DNA of 64,000 bases from Sphingomonas sp. Leaf9 (GTDB lineage: Bacteria; Pseudomonadota; Alphaproteobacteria; Sphingomonadales; Sphingomonadaceae). Shown here piece by piece: positions 41,337 through 49,855 of this stretch (position 1 is its first letter; each line of letters starts with the position of its first letter). The position numbers and the translations under genes are program-made. The notes beneath the pieces are model-generated. The model was not told the DNA's origin and ran no database searches. It saw only the letters and a list, made by a program, of their open reading frames with translations. The stretch is taken from the NCBI RefSeq assembly GCF_001421355.1, contig NZ_LMKC01000004.1, positions 248,001-312,000 of the forward strand. Reading direction: 5' to 3'.

Positions 41337-42541
41337 GCGAATCCCTTGGGCTTGCTCGGAACCCTGGGAACTGAGCCGAAGGACGGAGACGAACTCGCAG
41401 CGGCCGCCGTAACCCCTCTCAGAAGCGGAGACGACCCACCACGAAAGCGTGTTTCGGCTCGCTTCGCCAATGCCGTACCCATCTGCGGTGAAAGCGTCTC
41501 CGTGATCAGTGCGCCACTCTCCAGCCCGGCGACTTTCAGATAATCAGCCTGAGCCTGACGAAGCCATTTGAAGAAGGCCCTCTCCCGTTCGGGATGCTTC
41601 TCCCACTTGTCCGCGAAGTTCTCCATCGGATCGGTCGGGTTTGGAATAAGCGCCCGCCCATTCCGGTCACGCAGGATGTACGTCTCCATGCCGGTCAGAA
41701 TGGCCAGCAGAGCATCGCCGACGTCCTCCTGACCACCATATGCGTGAGCCGCCAACGTGGTTATGATGATAGAGATCGGACAGCAGTTGATTGCATCCTT
41801 CTCAAACATAATGTCCCGATGCCTCTTCAAGATCATGATCGAAGCCTGAAGCGGTGTGCGAACCTTATAGTCGGGGATCTTCTCGACGCTGGCGTTAAGC
41901 GATTTGGCGAGAACCCGCTTGCGCTCGTTGAGGACGACGATTATCCGTGACTTGAACCATTCGAGATAACCTTTCGGGTTCGATCTCGGCCAGTCGTCGG
42001 TAATCTGACGGTAGTCGGACCGCTCGTTGTCGGTGATTGCGATGGCAGTTCCGGTCCACTTGGCATCCATCCGGTATGTCTCGAGGAGCTTCCGAACAGC
42101 AGCGCCGTTCGGAAGAGCGGGTACAATATCCATGTGGAATTGTGCCTCATCCGCGTAGTTGAGCGTCCAACAGCGCCTTCCCTCATGCAAGGGCTTCACC
42201 ATGGTCTTCGACTTCCTGTAGGCTTCGATCTCCAATCCGAGCAGCATCTTCAACTGCTGCTGAGTCTTCTGGTTCTTCGACAGGAGCTTCAGTTCGCAGA
42301 CCGAATCAACATCGTACTCCTCAGCCTCATTTAGCGGCCGGATGACCGTGCCCAGCCCGAACGAGCCCTGCACATACACGACAGGATCATAGCGACTGAT
42401 CGTCGAATCCGGCCGGTTAAGCCACTGCCCGAGCGACATGTAGCTCTGCTCAGCCTGCCGATAGCGGGTGTCGCTGATGTCGAGTTCGTCGGCCAAGGCT
42501 TCAATGTATCGTCTGGATGAAGCGGTTAATGAGTTGGGCAC
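41333..42541 (-). CDS. CBASS CD-NTase (cGAS/DncV-like nucleotidyltransferase)
   Basis: 402 aa enzyme making the cyclic oligonucleotide alarm signal. The active site GSFGLG (residues 59-64), the metal-binding pair in EYDVDSV (D77, D79) and the third Asp in FHMDIVPALP (D138) are present. A Ser/Pro-rich tail ends KPKGFA; a small C-terminal residue fits conjugation by Cap2. The GTG at 42541, with GGAG 9 bases upstream, is chosen; 25 further in-frame codons upstream lack such a site. First gene of the operon. Confidence 0.92.
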   Translation of the reverse strand: MPNSLTASSRRYIEALADELDISDTRYRQAEQSYMSLGQWLNRPDSTISRYDPVVYVQGSFGLGTVIRPLNEAEEYDVDSVCELKLLSKNQKTQQQLKMLLGLEIEAYRKSKTMVKPLHEGRRCWTLNYADEAQFHMDIVPALPNGAAVRKLLETYRMDAKWTGTAIAITDNERSDYRQITDDWPRSNPKGYLEWFKSRIIVVLNERKRVLAKSLNASVEKIPDYKVRTPLQASIMILKRHRDIMFEKDAINCCPISIIITTLAAHAYGGQEDVGDALLAILTGMETYILRDRNGRALIPNPTDPMENFADKWEKHPERERAFFKWLRQAQADYLKVAGLESGALITETLSPQMGTALAKRAETRFRGGSSPLLRGVTAAAASSSPSFGSVPRVPSKPKGFA

Positions 42542-42718
42542 GATGAGACTCTCCAAAGCAGATTCATTTTCCTGCTTTGTTCTATGCTCCGCCGGCAAAC
42601 GCCCTGCAACCATCATTTATAATCAACGACATGAGGTGAATGACTAGGTCAATCGGCCGGAAAGCATACCGGATGAACCCGAGTTTCGTAGGAATGCTAT
42701 CGGGTGGCTAGAGGCTTC
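42542..42718 (-). promoter_or_regulatory. Leader/promoter region of the CBASS operon
   Basis: ~180 bases between the CD-NTase start and the end of the DUF5131 gene, both transcribed leftward. It includes the GGAGAG ribosome binding site and AT-rich patches (TTTATAATCAACGAC near 42615). I see no canonical promoter with confidence, nor any gene. Confidence 0.4.
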
Positions 42719-43450
42719 TCAGGCCGCATTCCGCTGCGGCATCTCGTTCCATTCCCTACCATCCAACTCGCGTCCCCCCGTCTTGGGCCGCAGACCGCCC
42801 CATTGCTTGAAGAAGAACGCGACGCCCTGCCGTGAACATTCGTTCCTGACCTCGCGAGCCCAGTCGATGTGCATGGGGCGGGCGCCAGGGCCACTCTCAC
42901 CTCCCGCGATGACCCAGTGGATGCCGGTTAGGTCCATCGGGCCGACCTCCGCGATCAATGGCTCTATGGATAGGAATCGTACAGCCGCGGGTGCTTGGCG
43001 CAGATGTTCGATTCTGGACTTGGCCGCCGCCGCTTCGACGGAAACCCCGAACCAGATGTTCGCTGGCGGCGACCGATCCGAATACCGCCGCTGGAGATAG
43101 TCACGCATCAGAGAGCTGCGCTTTGTCAGCACCTGGAATACGTGCCAGTCCGCCTGCTCCATCGTGTCGAACACCTGGTCGACGAAGGCGAGAGGCACCT
43201 CCTTATGGAAGAGGTCGCTCATCGAATTGACGAAGATCATGCGCGCGCGACGCCAGGATAGCGGCTGGCGAAGCCGCTCGGGTCGAAGCGTCAGGTCGAA
43301 GCCGCTTTCGAAGGGGTGACCCGGCACTCCCCGGAAGCGCTCCGAGAAGCGGGCGGCATAGCAGTTGTCGCAACCGGCCGTGATCTTCGTGCAACCCGTC
43401 ACCGGGTTCCAGGTCGCATCCGTCCATTCGATCGCGCTGCCGTCCGCCAC
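42719..43450 (-). CDS. DUF5131 (phage Gp37/Gp68-like) three-Cys-motif protein
   Basis: 243 aa. Near the N-terminus, IEWTDATWNPVTGCTKI followed by AGCDNCYAARFSERFRG forms the three-Cys motif (C-x6-C-x2-C) that names the family's partner TcmP. Later blocks RMIFVNSMSDLFHKEVP, WHVFQVLTKRS, NIWFGVSVE, FLSIEPLI and WVIAGGESGPGARP are family-typical. The Cys spacing suggests an iron-sulfur or metal site; the biochemical function is unknown. The GTG at 43450 with GGAGG upstream is chosen over a longer frame. Divergent from its TcmP partner. Confidence 0.88.
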   Translation of the reverse strand: MADGSAIEWTDATWNPVTGCTKITAGCDNCYAARFSERFRGVPGHPFESGFDLTLRPERLRQPLSWRRARMIFVNSMSDLFHKEVPLAFVDQVFDTMEQADWHVFQVLTKRSSLMRDYLQRRYSDRSPPANIWFGVSVEAAAAKSRIEHLRQAPAAVRFLSIEPLIAEVGPMDLTGIHWVIAGGESGPGARPMHIDWAREVRNECSRQGVAFFFKQWGGLRPKTGGRELDGREWNEMPQRNAA

Positions 43451-43570
43451 AAAGGTCCTCCAGAGAACATTGTGCGAACGATGGCATATGCCGAATCGTG
43501 ACGCAACACGCAAGTCGCTCGAGCGGGTCGATCGTGCGGTGATCCGCGGGTACTGGACAAAGCGGCTCCG

Positions 43571-45010
43571 ATGGTTTTCATTCTGTTCTGGATCAGGGCT
43601 AAGTCCTTGGCCGTCGGAGACATCCAGTTGTCATTACCGCCAACGCCGTCGCTGCCCTTCCTCGACCTCGGTGAAGTCGCAAGACCACGCAGGACCGATG
43701 GCGATGGGCGCAATGCCCAATACCATTGGCGTACGGGCCACCCGTTGCCGGATCTGGGCAAGCACAGCGTCGCCAAGCACAACATCTACGAGCATTACCT
43801 GGGCCGCTACATCGATACGCTGACGCGACATCATTCGCAGACCAACCTGACGTTGACGATCATCGACGGCTTCTGCGGCGGCGGCCTGTACAATCTGGAC
43901 GGCGTCGAGGCAGATGGATCGCCCCTTCGGATGCTCGCGGTCGTCGATAATGCCCAGGCGAAGCTCGCCGAGGCGCGGGCGAAGGGCTTCACCATCAAGT
44001 GCGACTTCATCTTCATCGATCAGGACCCGGATCATCTGGCGTTCCTGCAAGAGCTGCTGAAGCAGCGAGGGTATGGGGATCGTATCGGCAAGGACATCAT
44101 TCTCACCAGATCGACGTTCGAGAACGCCGCTCCCGGCGTGATCGAGAGGATCAAACGTCGGGGCACCTCTCACCGCTCGTTGTTCTTCGTGGATCAGTAC
44201 GGCTGGAGCGCGGTGAAGCTGGTCACGATCAAGAGGATCATGGAGGAACTTGCCAATCCCGAAGTCGTGCTGACGTTCATGGTCGATGCCCTCATCAACC
44301 TGATGCACGAGAAGTCCTCCGTTCGGGCGCTGGCGGCGATCGAGCTGGCGCGTGGCGATGTGCAGGAGATGATCCGCGAGCGCGGCAAGCCGGGGTGGAA
44401 GAGCCTCATCCAGAACACCCTGTACCGGCACATTCAGGCGCACACCGGCGCCAACTTCTATTCGCCGTTCTACATCCATCCCCCGGAATCCCATCGTGAC
44501 TATTGGCTGCTGCATCTGTCGAAGCACCACACCGCCCGCGAGGAGATGGGCAAGGTATACTGGGCAGAACAGAACACGATGGAGCATTTTGGCGGCCCGG
44601 CACTGAACGCTCTGGGCTACGATCCGCTCGTCGACGTGCGGCAGGGAGAGTTCGCGTACGTCTTCGACGATGATGCGAAGCAGCGGTCGGAGAACAGGCT
44701 GCTCGAGCAGATACCTCGATTACTACATGCTCTAGGATCGGATGGTCGATCCGTTAGCAGGCGCGACCTGTTCGCGGGCCAGGCTAACGACACCCCTATT
44801 ATCACAAGCATGTTGGATAGCCGCTTGGCGCTGCTGCGCGACAGCGGTGAGATCACCATCCAGGGGCGACGGAAAACCGCTGATGGTGCGATCCTCCCGA
44901 CCGACCGGGTAAGCGCCTCCTCATACGAATGGCACGACGAGTTCACGCTCACGCCCCAACCCGCGATGTTCCTGATGCCCCGGATGCGCGGTCCGGCAGA
45001 CAAGCACTGA
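43571..45010 (+). CDS. tcmP: Three-Cys-motif partner protein TcmP
   Basis: 479 aa. Family blocks: LGKHSVAKHNIYEHYLGRYI, LTIIDGFCGGGLY (Rossmann-like glycine loop, methyltransferase-type), DFIFIDQDPDHLAFL, SLFFVDQYGWSAV and VVLTFMVDALINLM. A C-terminal winged-helix-like part follows. TcmP proteins occur next to three-Cys DUF5131 proteins, as here across a ~120-base divergent promoter region; function unknown. The exact start is uncertain: ATG 43571 is the longest, and the conserved part begins near LGEVARPRRTDGDGR. Confidence 0.85.
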   Translation: MVFILFWIRAKSLAVGDIQLSLPPTPSLPFLDLGEVARPRRTDGDGRNAQYHWRTGHPLPDLGKHSVAKHNIYEHYLGRYIDTLTRHHSQTNLTLTIIDGFCGGGLYNLDGVEADGSPLRMLAVVDNAQAKLAEARAKGFTIKCDFIFIDQDPDHLAFLQELLKQRGYGDRIGKDIILTRSTFENAAPGVIERIKRRGTSHRSLFFVDQYGWSAVKLVTIKRIMEELANPEVVLTFMVDALINLMHEKSSVRALAAIELARGDVQEMIRERGKPGWKSLIQNTLYRHIQAHTGANFYSPFYIHPPESHRDYWLLHLSKHHTAREEMGKVYWAEQNTMEHFGGPALNALGYDPLVDVRQGEFAYVFDDDAKQRSENRLLEQIPRLLHALGSDGRSVSRRDLFAGQANDTPIITSMLDSRLALLRDSGEITIQGRRKTADGAILPTDRVSASSYEWHDEFTLTPQPAMFLMPRMRGPADKH

Positions 45011-45221
45011 AGGTGGGTTCGACAGTCGGTCGGCCTCAGGCGGCAGGAAGACCCGCATCGGCGTCGCGATCAGCTAGGGTCGCGGCAGACGCCCCTTTTG
45101 GACTCGCAATGTGTAGTCGTGCTCGCTTCCGCCGGCCAGAAGAGCCTGGCAATTCACCAAGTCATTCGTCCAATCAGTTGGTTATGGTTGGACGGCAATG
45201 AATAGCGAGGATGACTAACAG

Positions 45222-47786
45222 GTGACATTCGAATCCAGCTGGCTTTGGAGAACGGCGTTCGTCGAGGAGCGATCGGATGCGTCCACCGCCGAGCAGATCT
45301 TCTTCGCGGAACGCTATCGCAGTCTGCGCGACAAGGCGGGGGCGCTGGTAGGCAGAATCTCGACCGATATGCCGGACATGACCGTCCACGATCTCACTCA
45401 TCTCGATGCCTTGTGGGAGATGGCGTCCATCGTGGCCAAGGGATCGGTCGATCTCAATCCACCGGAAGCCTTCGTGTTCGGCGGCGCCGTGCTTCTTCAC
45501 GATGCGGCCATGACGCTGTGCGCCTATCCGGACGGACTGGTCGGCCTGAGACGTGAGACCGCTTGGCAGGACGCATTCGCTCGGCTCCGTCTCGCGGTCG
45601 AGGATGGTGGCAGGCTGGCCGCATCCCCTGAGAAACTCGCCGATGCCGAGGCGTTGCGGAAGCTGCATGCGCGCCAAGCCGAGGCGCTGCCAACGATGTC
45701 GTGGTCGACCGGAACCGGTCACGTCGAACATCTCATCGACGATCCGGAGGTCAGACGCTTCTATGGCCCGAAGATCGGGCGCATCGCCCACAGCCACTGG
45801 TGGCCGATCGCCCGCGTGGAGGAGGAACTGTCGAACGACCTCGGCCCGCTCGGCGGGCGGACGGGCAACCGGATAGACCTCGTCAAGATCGCCTGCCTGC
45901 TGCGGGTCGCCGATGCGATGCATCTCGATCGCCGGCGCGCTCCTGCCTTTCTGCGGGCTCTTCTGAACCCAGCCGGGGTATCCAGCGATCACTGGGCTTT
46001 TCAGGAGCGCATGGCGGTCCCCTACGTCGAAGCGAAGGCGCTGGTCTATTCGGCAGCACCTGCCTTCGATGTCTCCGTCGCGGAAGCGTGGTGGCTCGCA
46101 TACGACGCGGTGAACATGGTCAGCCGAGAGCTCCGAGGTGTCGATCTGCTGCTCCAGAAGCGAGGGTCCGACCGATTGCTCGCCAACCGAGTGGAGGGAG
46201 CCGATCTGCCGACCGATCTCGCACGCTATGTCGAGACGGAGGGCTGGTCGCCGGTGGATTCGACCGTCCGTGTATCCGACGTTCCCAAGATCGTCTCCAG
46301 CCTGGGTGGTTCGAAGCTCTACGGCGACAACCCGCGGGCGGCGTTGCGGGAACTCGTCCAGAACGCGGCCGACGCCGTATTGGCGCGAAGGCAGCTACAA
46401 CGGCGTGGAGCTGATTGGGGAACGGTGACCGTATCGATCGAACGACGATCGGACGAGCATTGGCTGGTCGTTCAGGACGACGGCATCGGAATGTCGCCAG
46501 CGGTTCTGACGGGACCCTTGATCGACTTCGGAAACTCGTTCTGGCGATCGCCGATGGCGGCGGAGGAACTACCGGGACTGCAAGCCGGAGGGATCGCCGC
46601 CGTCGGAAAGTACGGCATCGGATTCTTCTCCGTCTTCATGCTGGGTCAACACGTTCGCGTCACCTCGCGGCGCTACAACATGGCATCGGACACGATCCGC
46701 TCCCTTGAATTCCGTAACGGCCTCGGATCCCGCCCGATACTCTATGATCCCAATCAGCCTGATCTTCTGCCGGATGGCGGCACCCGCGTCGAGGTGCTGC
46801 TCGAGAGCGATCCTAAAGAAGAGAATGGGTTGGTAAACTTCAAGAGGGGCTACCAGCCGGGGTCTGACGCACGTGCACTTAGCATCGTGCTCGCCGCGCT
46901 TGCGCCTGCGGTTCCCGTACGGCTGATGACCGTGGAAGATGCAGTGCCCACCCAAGTCGTCAGTGCCGATGACTGGCTGACCATGCACGAACCCCACCTT
47001 CTCGCCCGAGTGGCGGGCGCTGATCCGAAGAAGATCGGAGAACAGGAAAGCCAATCGCGACTTCGCCCGGTGGTCGGGGCGGACGGACAGATTTTCGGAC
47101 GCGCGATGATCGAAACGACGATCTGGGGTAGTCAACGTGCCGGATGCTTGACGGTCGGTGGCCTTCGCGCATCCGAATTGAATGTGATCTGCGGCGTCCT
47201 CACCGGACGGGAGACGACCGCTGCTCGCAACGAAGCTGAGCCGCTGGCCTCCGGTGAAGCCATGGCGGCCTGGGCGACCGAACAGGCCGCACTCCTCGAG
47301 GAAGCACAGCTCGACGAGGAGGACAAGGCTCGTGGCGCGATGGTGGTCCTGCTGTGCGGCGGCGACATCGGTGGTTTACCCATGGCCCGCCTCGGTGGAA
47401 AATGGCTATCGAAGGATGATCTCGCGTCCGCTCTTCAGGGTCTCGACACGATAGACGTCTTCACGGGTCAAATACGCTACGATGAGGACGTCGACGACGT
47501 GCATCCGCGTGATTTCTCACACCACTTCGAAGAAGCGGAGGATGTTCTGTTCGTCCCCGACGCGCTCCCCGGTTTCGGCTCTGCCTCCGCCCAACGTATC
47601 CTTGCGAAACAACTTCCAGCCGAACATCCCGCAACGCTCATCTCACTCGTCATCATGGTGATCAAAGCCAGTTGGGGCCACATGCCGGACGAGGGGGATG
47701 CGAACGCCGAGGTCGGACGTGTGAACGGGGAGACGATCCGCCGTGACGTCACCTCCTACTGCCGAGTCGATGCTTCAACGCAATAA
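45222..47786 (+). CDS. HD domain + HSP90-like ATPase protein
   Basis: 854 aa. An HD-type metal site lies near the N-terminus (VHDLTHLD ~55-62, LLHDAA ~90-95, with further His/Asp at AHSHWW ~190 and LLRVADAMHLD ~225). A GHKL/HSP90-like ATPase follows: N-box RELVQNAADA (~376), DDGIGMS (~419) and GKYGIGFFSVFML (~462), then a long C-terminal region including a ~20-residue acidic segment. The combination suggests an ATP-gated phosphohydrolase, possibly a defence effector, but no such activity is shown. GTG start with GAGG upstream. Same strand as tcmP, 211 bases on. Confidence 0.82.
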   Translation: MTFESSWLWRTAFVEERSDASTAEQIFFAERYRSLRDKAGALVGRISTDMPDMTVHDLTHLDALWEMASIVAKGSVDLNPPEAFVFGGAVLLHDAAMTLCAYPDGLVGLRRETAWQDAFARLRLAVEDGGRLAASPEKLADAEALRKLHARQAEALPTMSWSTGTGHVEHLIDDPEVRRFYGPKIGRIAHSHWWPIARVEEELSNDLGPLGGRTGNRIDLVKIACLLRVADAMHLDRRRAPAFLRALLNPAGVSSDHWAFQERMAVPYVEAKALVYSAAPAFDVSVAEAWWLAYDAVNMVSRELRGVDLLLQKRGSDRLLANRVEGADLPTDLARYVETEGWSPVDSTVRVSDVPKIVSSLGGSKLYGDNPRAALRELVQNAADAVLARRQLQRRGADWGTVTVSIERRSDEHWLVVQDDGIGMSPAVLTGPLIDFGNSFWRSPMAAEELPGLQAGGIAAVGKYGIGFFSVFMLGQHVRVTSRRYNMASDTIRSLEFRNGLGSRPILYDPNQPDLLPDGGTRVEVLLESDPKEENGLVNFKRGYQPGSDARALSIVLAALAPAVPVRLMTVEDAVPTQVVSADDWLTMHEPHLLARVAGADPKKIGEQESQSRLRPVVGADGQIFGRAMIETTIWGSQRAGCLTVGGLRASELNVICGVLTGRETTAARNEAEPLASGEAMAAWATEQAALLEEAQLDEEDKARGAMVVLLCGGDIGGLPMARLGGKWLSKDDLASALQGLDTIDVFTGQIRYDEDVDDVHPRDFSHHFEEAEDVLFVPDALPGFGSASAQRILAKQLPAEHPATLISLVIMVIKASWGHMPDEGDANAEVGRVNGETIRRDVTSYCRVDASTQ

Positions 47787-47897
47787 ACGTCCGAAATGCC
47801 GGCAATCTGCAACGACGTCGCCTGCGGTTGCTGCAGGCGACGGCATCTGGCGGGACGGACATCGTTGGAACGCGTCGGATCCGGCTAGCTCTGCCGT

Positions 47898-48329
47898 TCA
47901 TGACCCGCAGATCATCGAGCCTCTCGTCTTGATGATGCGTCCCCGCAAAACGACGACCAGGGTCGCGTCGGTGGTCACCGTCTCGTCGCCCATGGCGCGC
48001 ACGACGGCGGTATCCAGAATCCTTATCGTCAGCCCGGGGCTCCTCCAAGCATCATACGTGAAGGGGAAGAGCTCTCGGGCGCCGGGTGCAGGCTCCAGCA
48101 CGACGACGCGCCCCGCCACCCTAGTGATGCCCGTACGCCCGTTGGCGGCGAACAGGACCGGACCGTTCCTTCGGGCCGACCAGTAGCAGCCGGTTCCGTC
48201 CATGCCCGCCGCGCGCCAGTCGCGCATGGTGGTGGCTTGAAGCGGCCCGTTCCGCTTCAAGGTCGCAGCGGACGACGTCGCGGTCGTGGCGAAGCATGCC
48301 ATCGTCATGAGAAGAGTCTTCAAACGCAT
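47898..48329 (-). CDS. Exported hypothetical protein, 143 aa
   Basis: A signal peptide (MRLKTLLMTMACFATTATSSA) precedes a ~120-residue domain with GCYWSARRNGPVLFAANGRTGITRVAGRVVVLEPA. The pattern is beta-rich and resembles small periplasmic proteins of unknown function. Two Cys (one in GCYW, one near the C-terminus) could form a disulfide. Last of four genes on this strand that encode exported proteins. No family recognised. Confidence 0.65.
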   Translation of the reverse strand: MRLKTLLMTMACFATTATSSAATLKRNGPLQATTMRDWRAAGMDGTGCYWSARRNGPVLFAANGRTGITRVAGRVVVLEPAPGARELFPFTYDAWRSPGLTIRILDTAVVRAMGDETVTTDATLVVVLRGRIIKTRGSMICGS

Positions 48330-48340
48330 CTGCTCCCCGT

Positions 48341-48991
48341 TCAGAACGCCGCGCGAGCCTTCTTCGGCACCAGCCGGTCGGCCGTCGCCATGACGGCGGC
48401 ATCGTCCGCCTTCTCGGCGCGGGTGCCCCTAGTGGCGTTGATCATGACGGCGTCCGAGGTGTCGATGATGACGGTCGGCCCCTCGCTGAAGACGATGCTC
48501 TCGCCGCAGCGGTAGCCCGCGTCGCACCACGATCCCCGCAGCTCCGTGCCCACCATGGGACGCCCGTATTTGGCCGCCAGTTGTCTGCGCAGCGCCGGCA
48601 GATCCACCGTCCTGCCGTCGATGCGCAACGAGAAGTCGTCGACGATGGAGCCCGACTGCACCTGAGCGAAGTGGATCGTCAGCCCTTCGCCGTTCGGCCC
48701 GGTGCAATCGATCTGCATCGTGCCGGTGGTGTAGGGAACGGGACCGCGTGCACGGGTCCGGTCCTTGACTTCGGCGGCGACGCGAGCGGCGAAGTCGGCC
48801 TCGTTGCCGAACGGCTTGCAGGTGTAGTTCGCGGCCGTGAGCGCGGTCCGGGCGTGTTCGATCGGCATGCCCAGGCGGACGCCCGCGACGTCCATCCTCA
48901 ACGGACTCATACCGGTGGCTGCCGGCTTGATGGGTGCGGCCGGCGTCAGCGGCATGGCGGCGGCGAGCAGGACGGCGATCATGGGGATCAT
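48341..48991 (-). CDS. Exported hypothetical protein, 216 aa
   Basis: Signal peptide MIPMIAVLLAAAMPLTPA followed by a soluble domain. The segment MDVAGVRLGMPIEHARTALTAANYTCKP is a pattern often seen at the start of periplasmic proteins with a conserved GMxxxxA helix. Four Cys (CKP, CTG, CDAGYRC) may form disulfides. The ATG at 48991 is chosen; the longer frame adds a low-complexity extension. 11 bases upstream of the 143-aa gene, likely the same transcript. Confidence 0.65.
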   Translation of the reverse strand: MIPMIAVLLAAAMPLTPAAPIKPAATGMSPLRMDVAGVRLGMPIEHARTALTAANYTCKPFGNEADFAARVAAEVKDRTRARGPVPYTTGTMQIDCTGPNGEGLTIHFAQVQSGSIVDDFSLRIDGRTVDLPALRRQLAAKYGRPMVGTELRGSWCDAGYRCGESIVFSEGPTVIIDTSDAVMINATRGTRAEKADDAAVMATADRLVPKKARAAF

Positions 48992-49166
48992 GGCGTGGTT
49001 CTTTCGGAATATGGTGGATGAAGGTCGGAAAGAGGTGCGTTTCAGCGCATCGACGAGGCGACGAACCCGACGATGGCGGCGGCATCGGCGGCGTGGCGAG
49101 CATCCGAGGCGCGGGCGCTGCCGAACCATGATGGGGCATCCACGGTCGGCATTGCCTGCAGGGCCG

Positions 49167-49826
49167 TCACAGCGCGTCCCAACCGGCGTTCGTTCGTATG
49201 AGCGTGACGGTCCGTTCCTCGGGCTGAGTGATCTTCGAGCGCACGCTCTCGGGCAGGCCCGGCAACGGTTCGAGACCCCGATAGGTGAAGGTGACCTGCG
49301 ACACCGTGCGGCCCAAGGCATCGGCGGGGTCGGTCCAGCGAACCACGTCGACGATCTCGCCCCTGGCGGCACAGACCCCCGGAAACGCGCGCATGCCGCT
49401 CGACGTCTTCGCCTCGATCGGGCGGAAGTACGCCTTGCCCCGGTCGGTCGGCGTGTAGCTGATCAGCGCCTGCCGGGTCAGCGGCAGGGTGAAGTCGGCA
49501 CGCTTCGCTGGCGCGTTAACTTCAGTGCGCTTCAGCAGGCCGTCGCGTGCGGCCTCCTCGACCAACGTGCGGCTCCGGGCGTCGTCCAGTTCGGCCCCCT
49601 CGACGGGAGCGACCGGCACGATGATCGGAAAGGGCTGCGCCAGGCCGTCGTTCAGGCTCATGCGCTGGATCGGGATCGTGCGGCAGAAGATGTCGCTCAC
49701 CACCGGTTCCAGCGCCTTGCGGAAGTTCGCATCGTTCGGCGTCTTCGTATCCGAGCAGGCGGACAGCGCGAGCACGGCCGCCACCGTGCCGGTGAGCGGT
49801 GGAAGAGCGTGTTTCATCGGTGACAT
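49167..49826 (-). CDS. Lipoprotein, hypothetical, 219 aa
   Basis: A lipoprotein signal peptide ends VLALSAC (lipobox LSAC at ~residue 24). The rest is a soluble domain with the pattern NFRKALEPVVSDIFC, FTLPLTRQALISYTPTDRGKAYF and VSQVTFTYRGLEPLPGL. It resembles the outer-membrane or periplasmic lipoproteins often predicted near secreted enzymes; no family recognised. Starts 29 bases after the S8 protease gene, so probably the same transcript. Confidence 0.65.
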   Translation of the reverse strand: MSPMKHALPPLTGTVAAVLALSACSDTKTPNDANFRKALEPVVSDIFCRTIPIQRMSLNDGLAQPFPIIVPVAPVEGAELDDARSRTLVEEAARDGLLKRTEVNAPAKRADFTLPLTRQALISYTPTDRGKAYFRPIEAKTSSGMRAFPGVCAARGEIVDVVRWTDPADALGRTVSQVTFTYRGLEPLPGLPESVRSKITQPEERTVTLIRTNAGWDAL

Positions 49827-49855
49827 GCGTGGTTTTCCTTTCCGATCGGGTACGG

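Noticed and set aside
43634-44587. 317-aa reverse frame over tcmP
   Set aside because: Shadow of the TcmP gene, which has family motifs on the forward strand.
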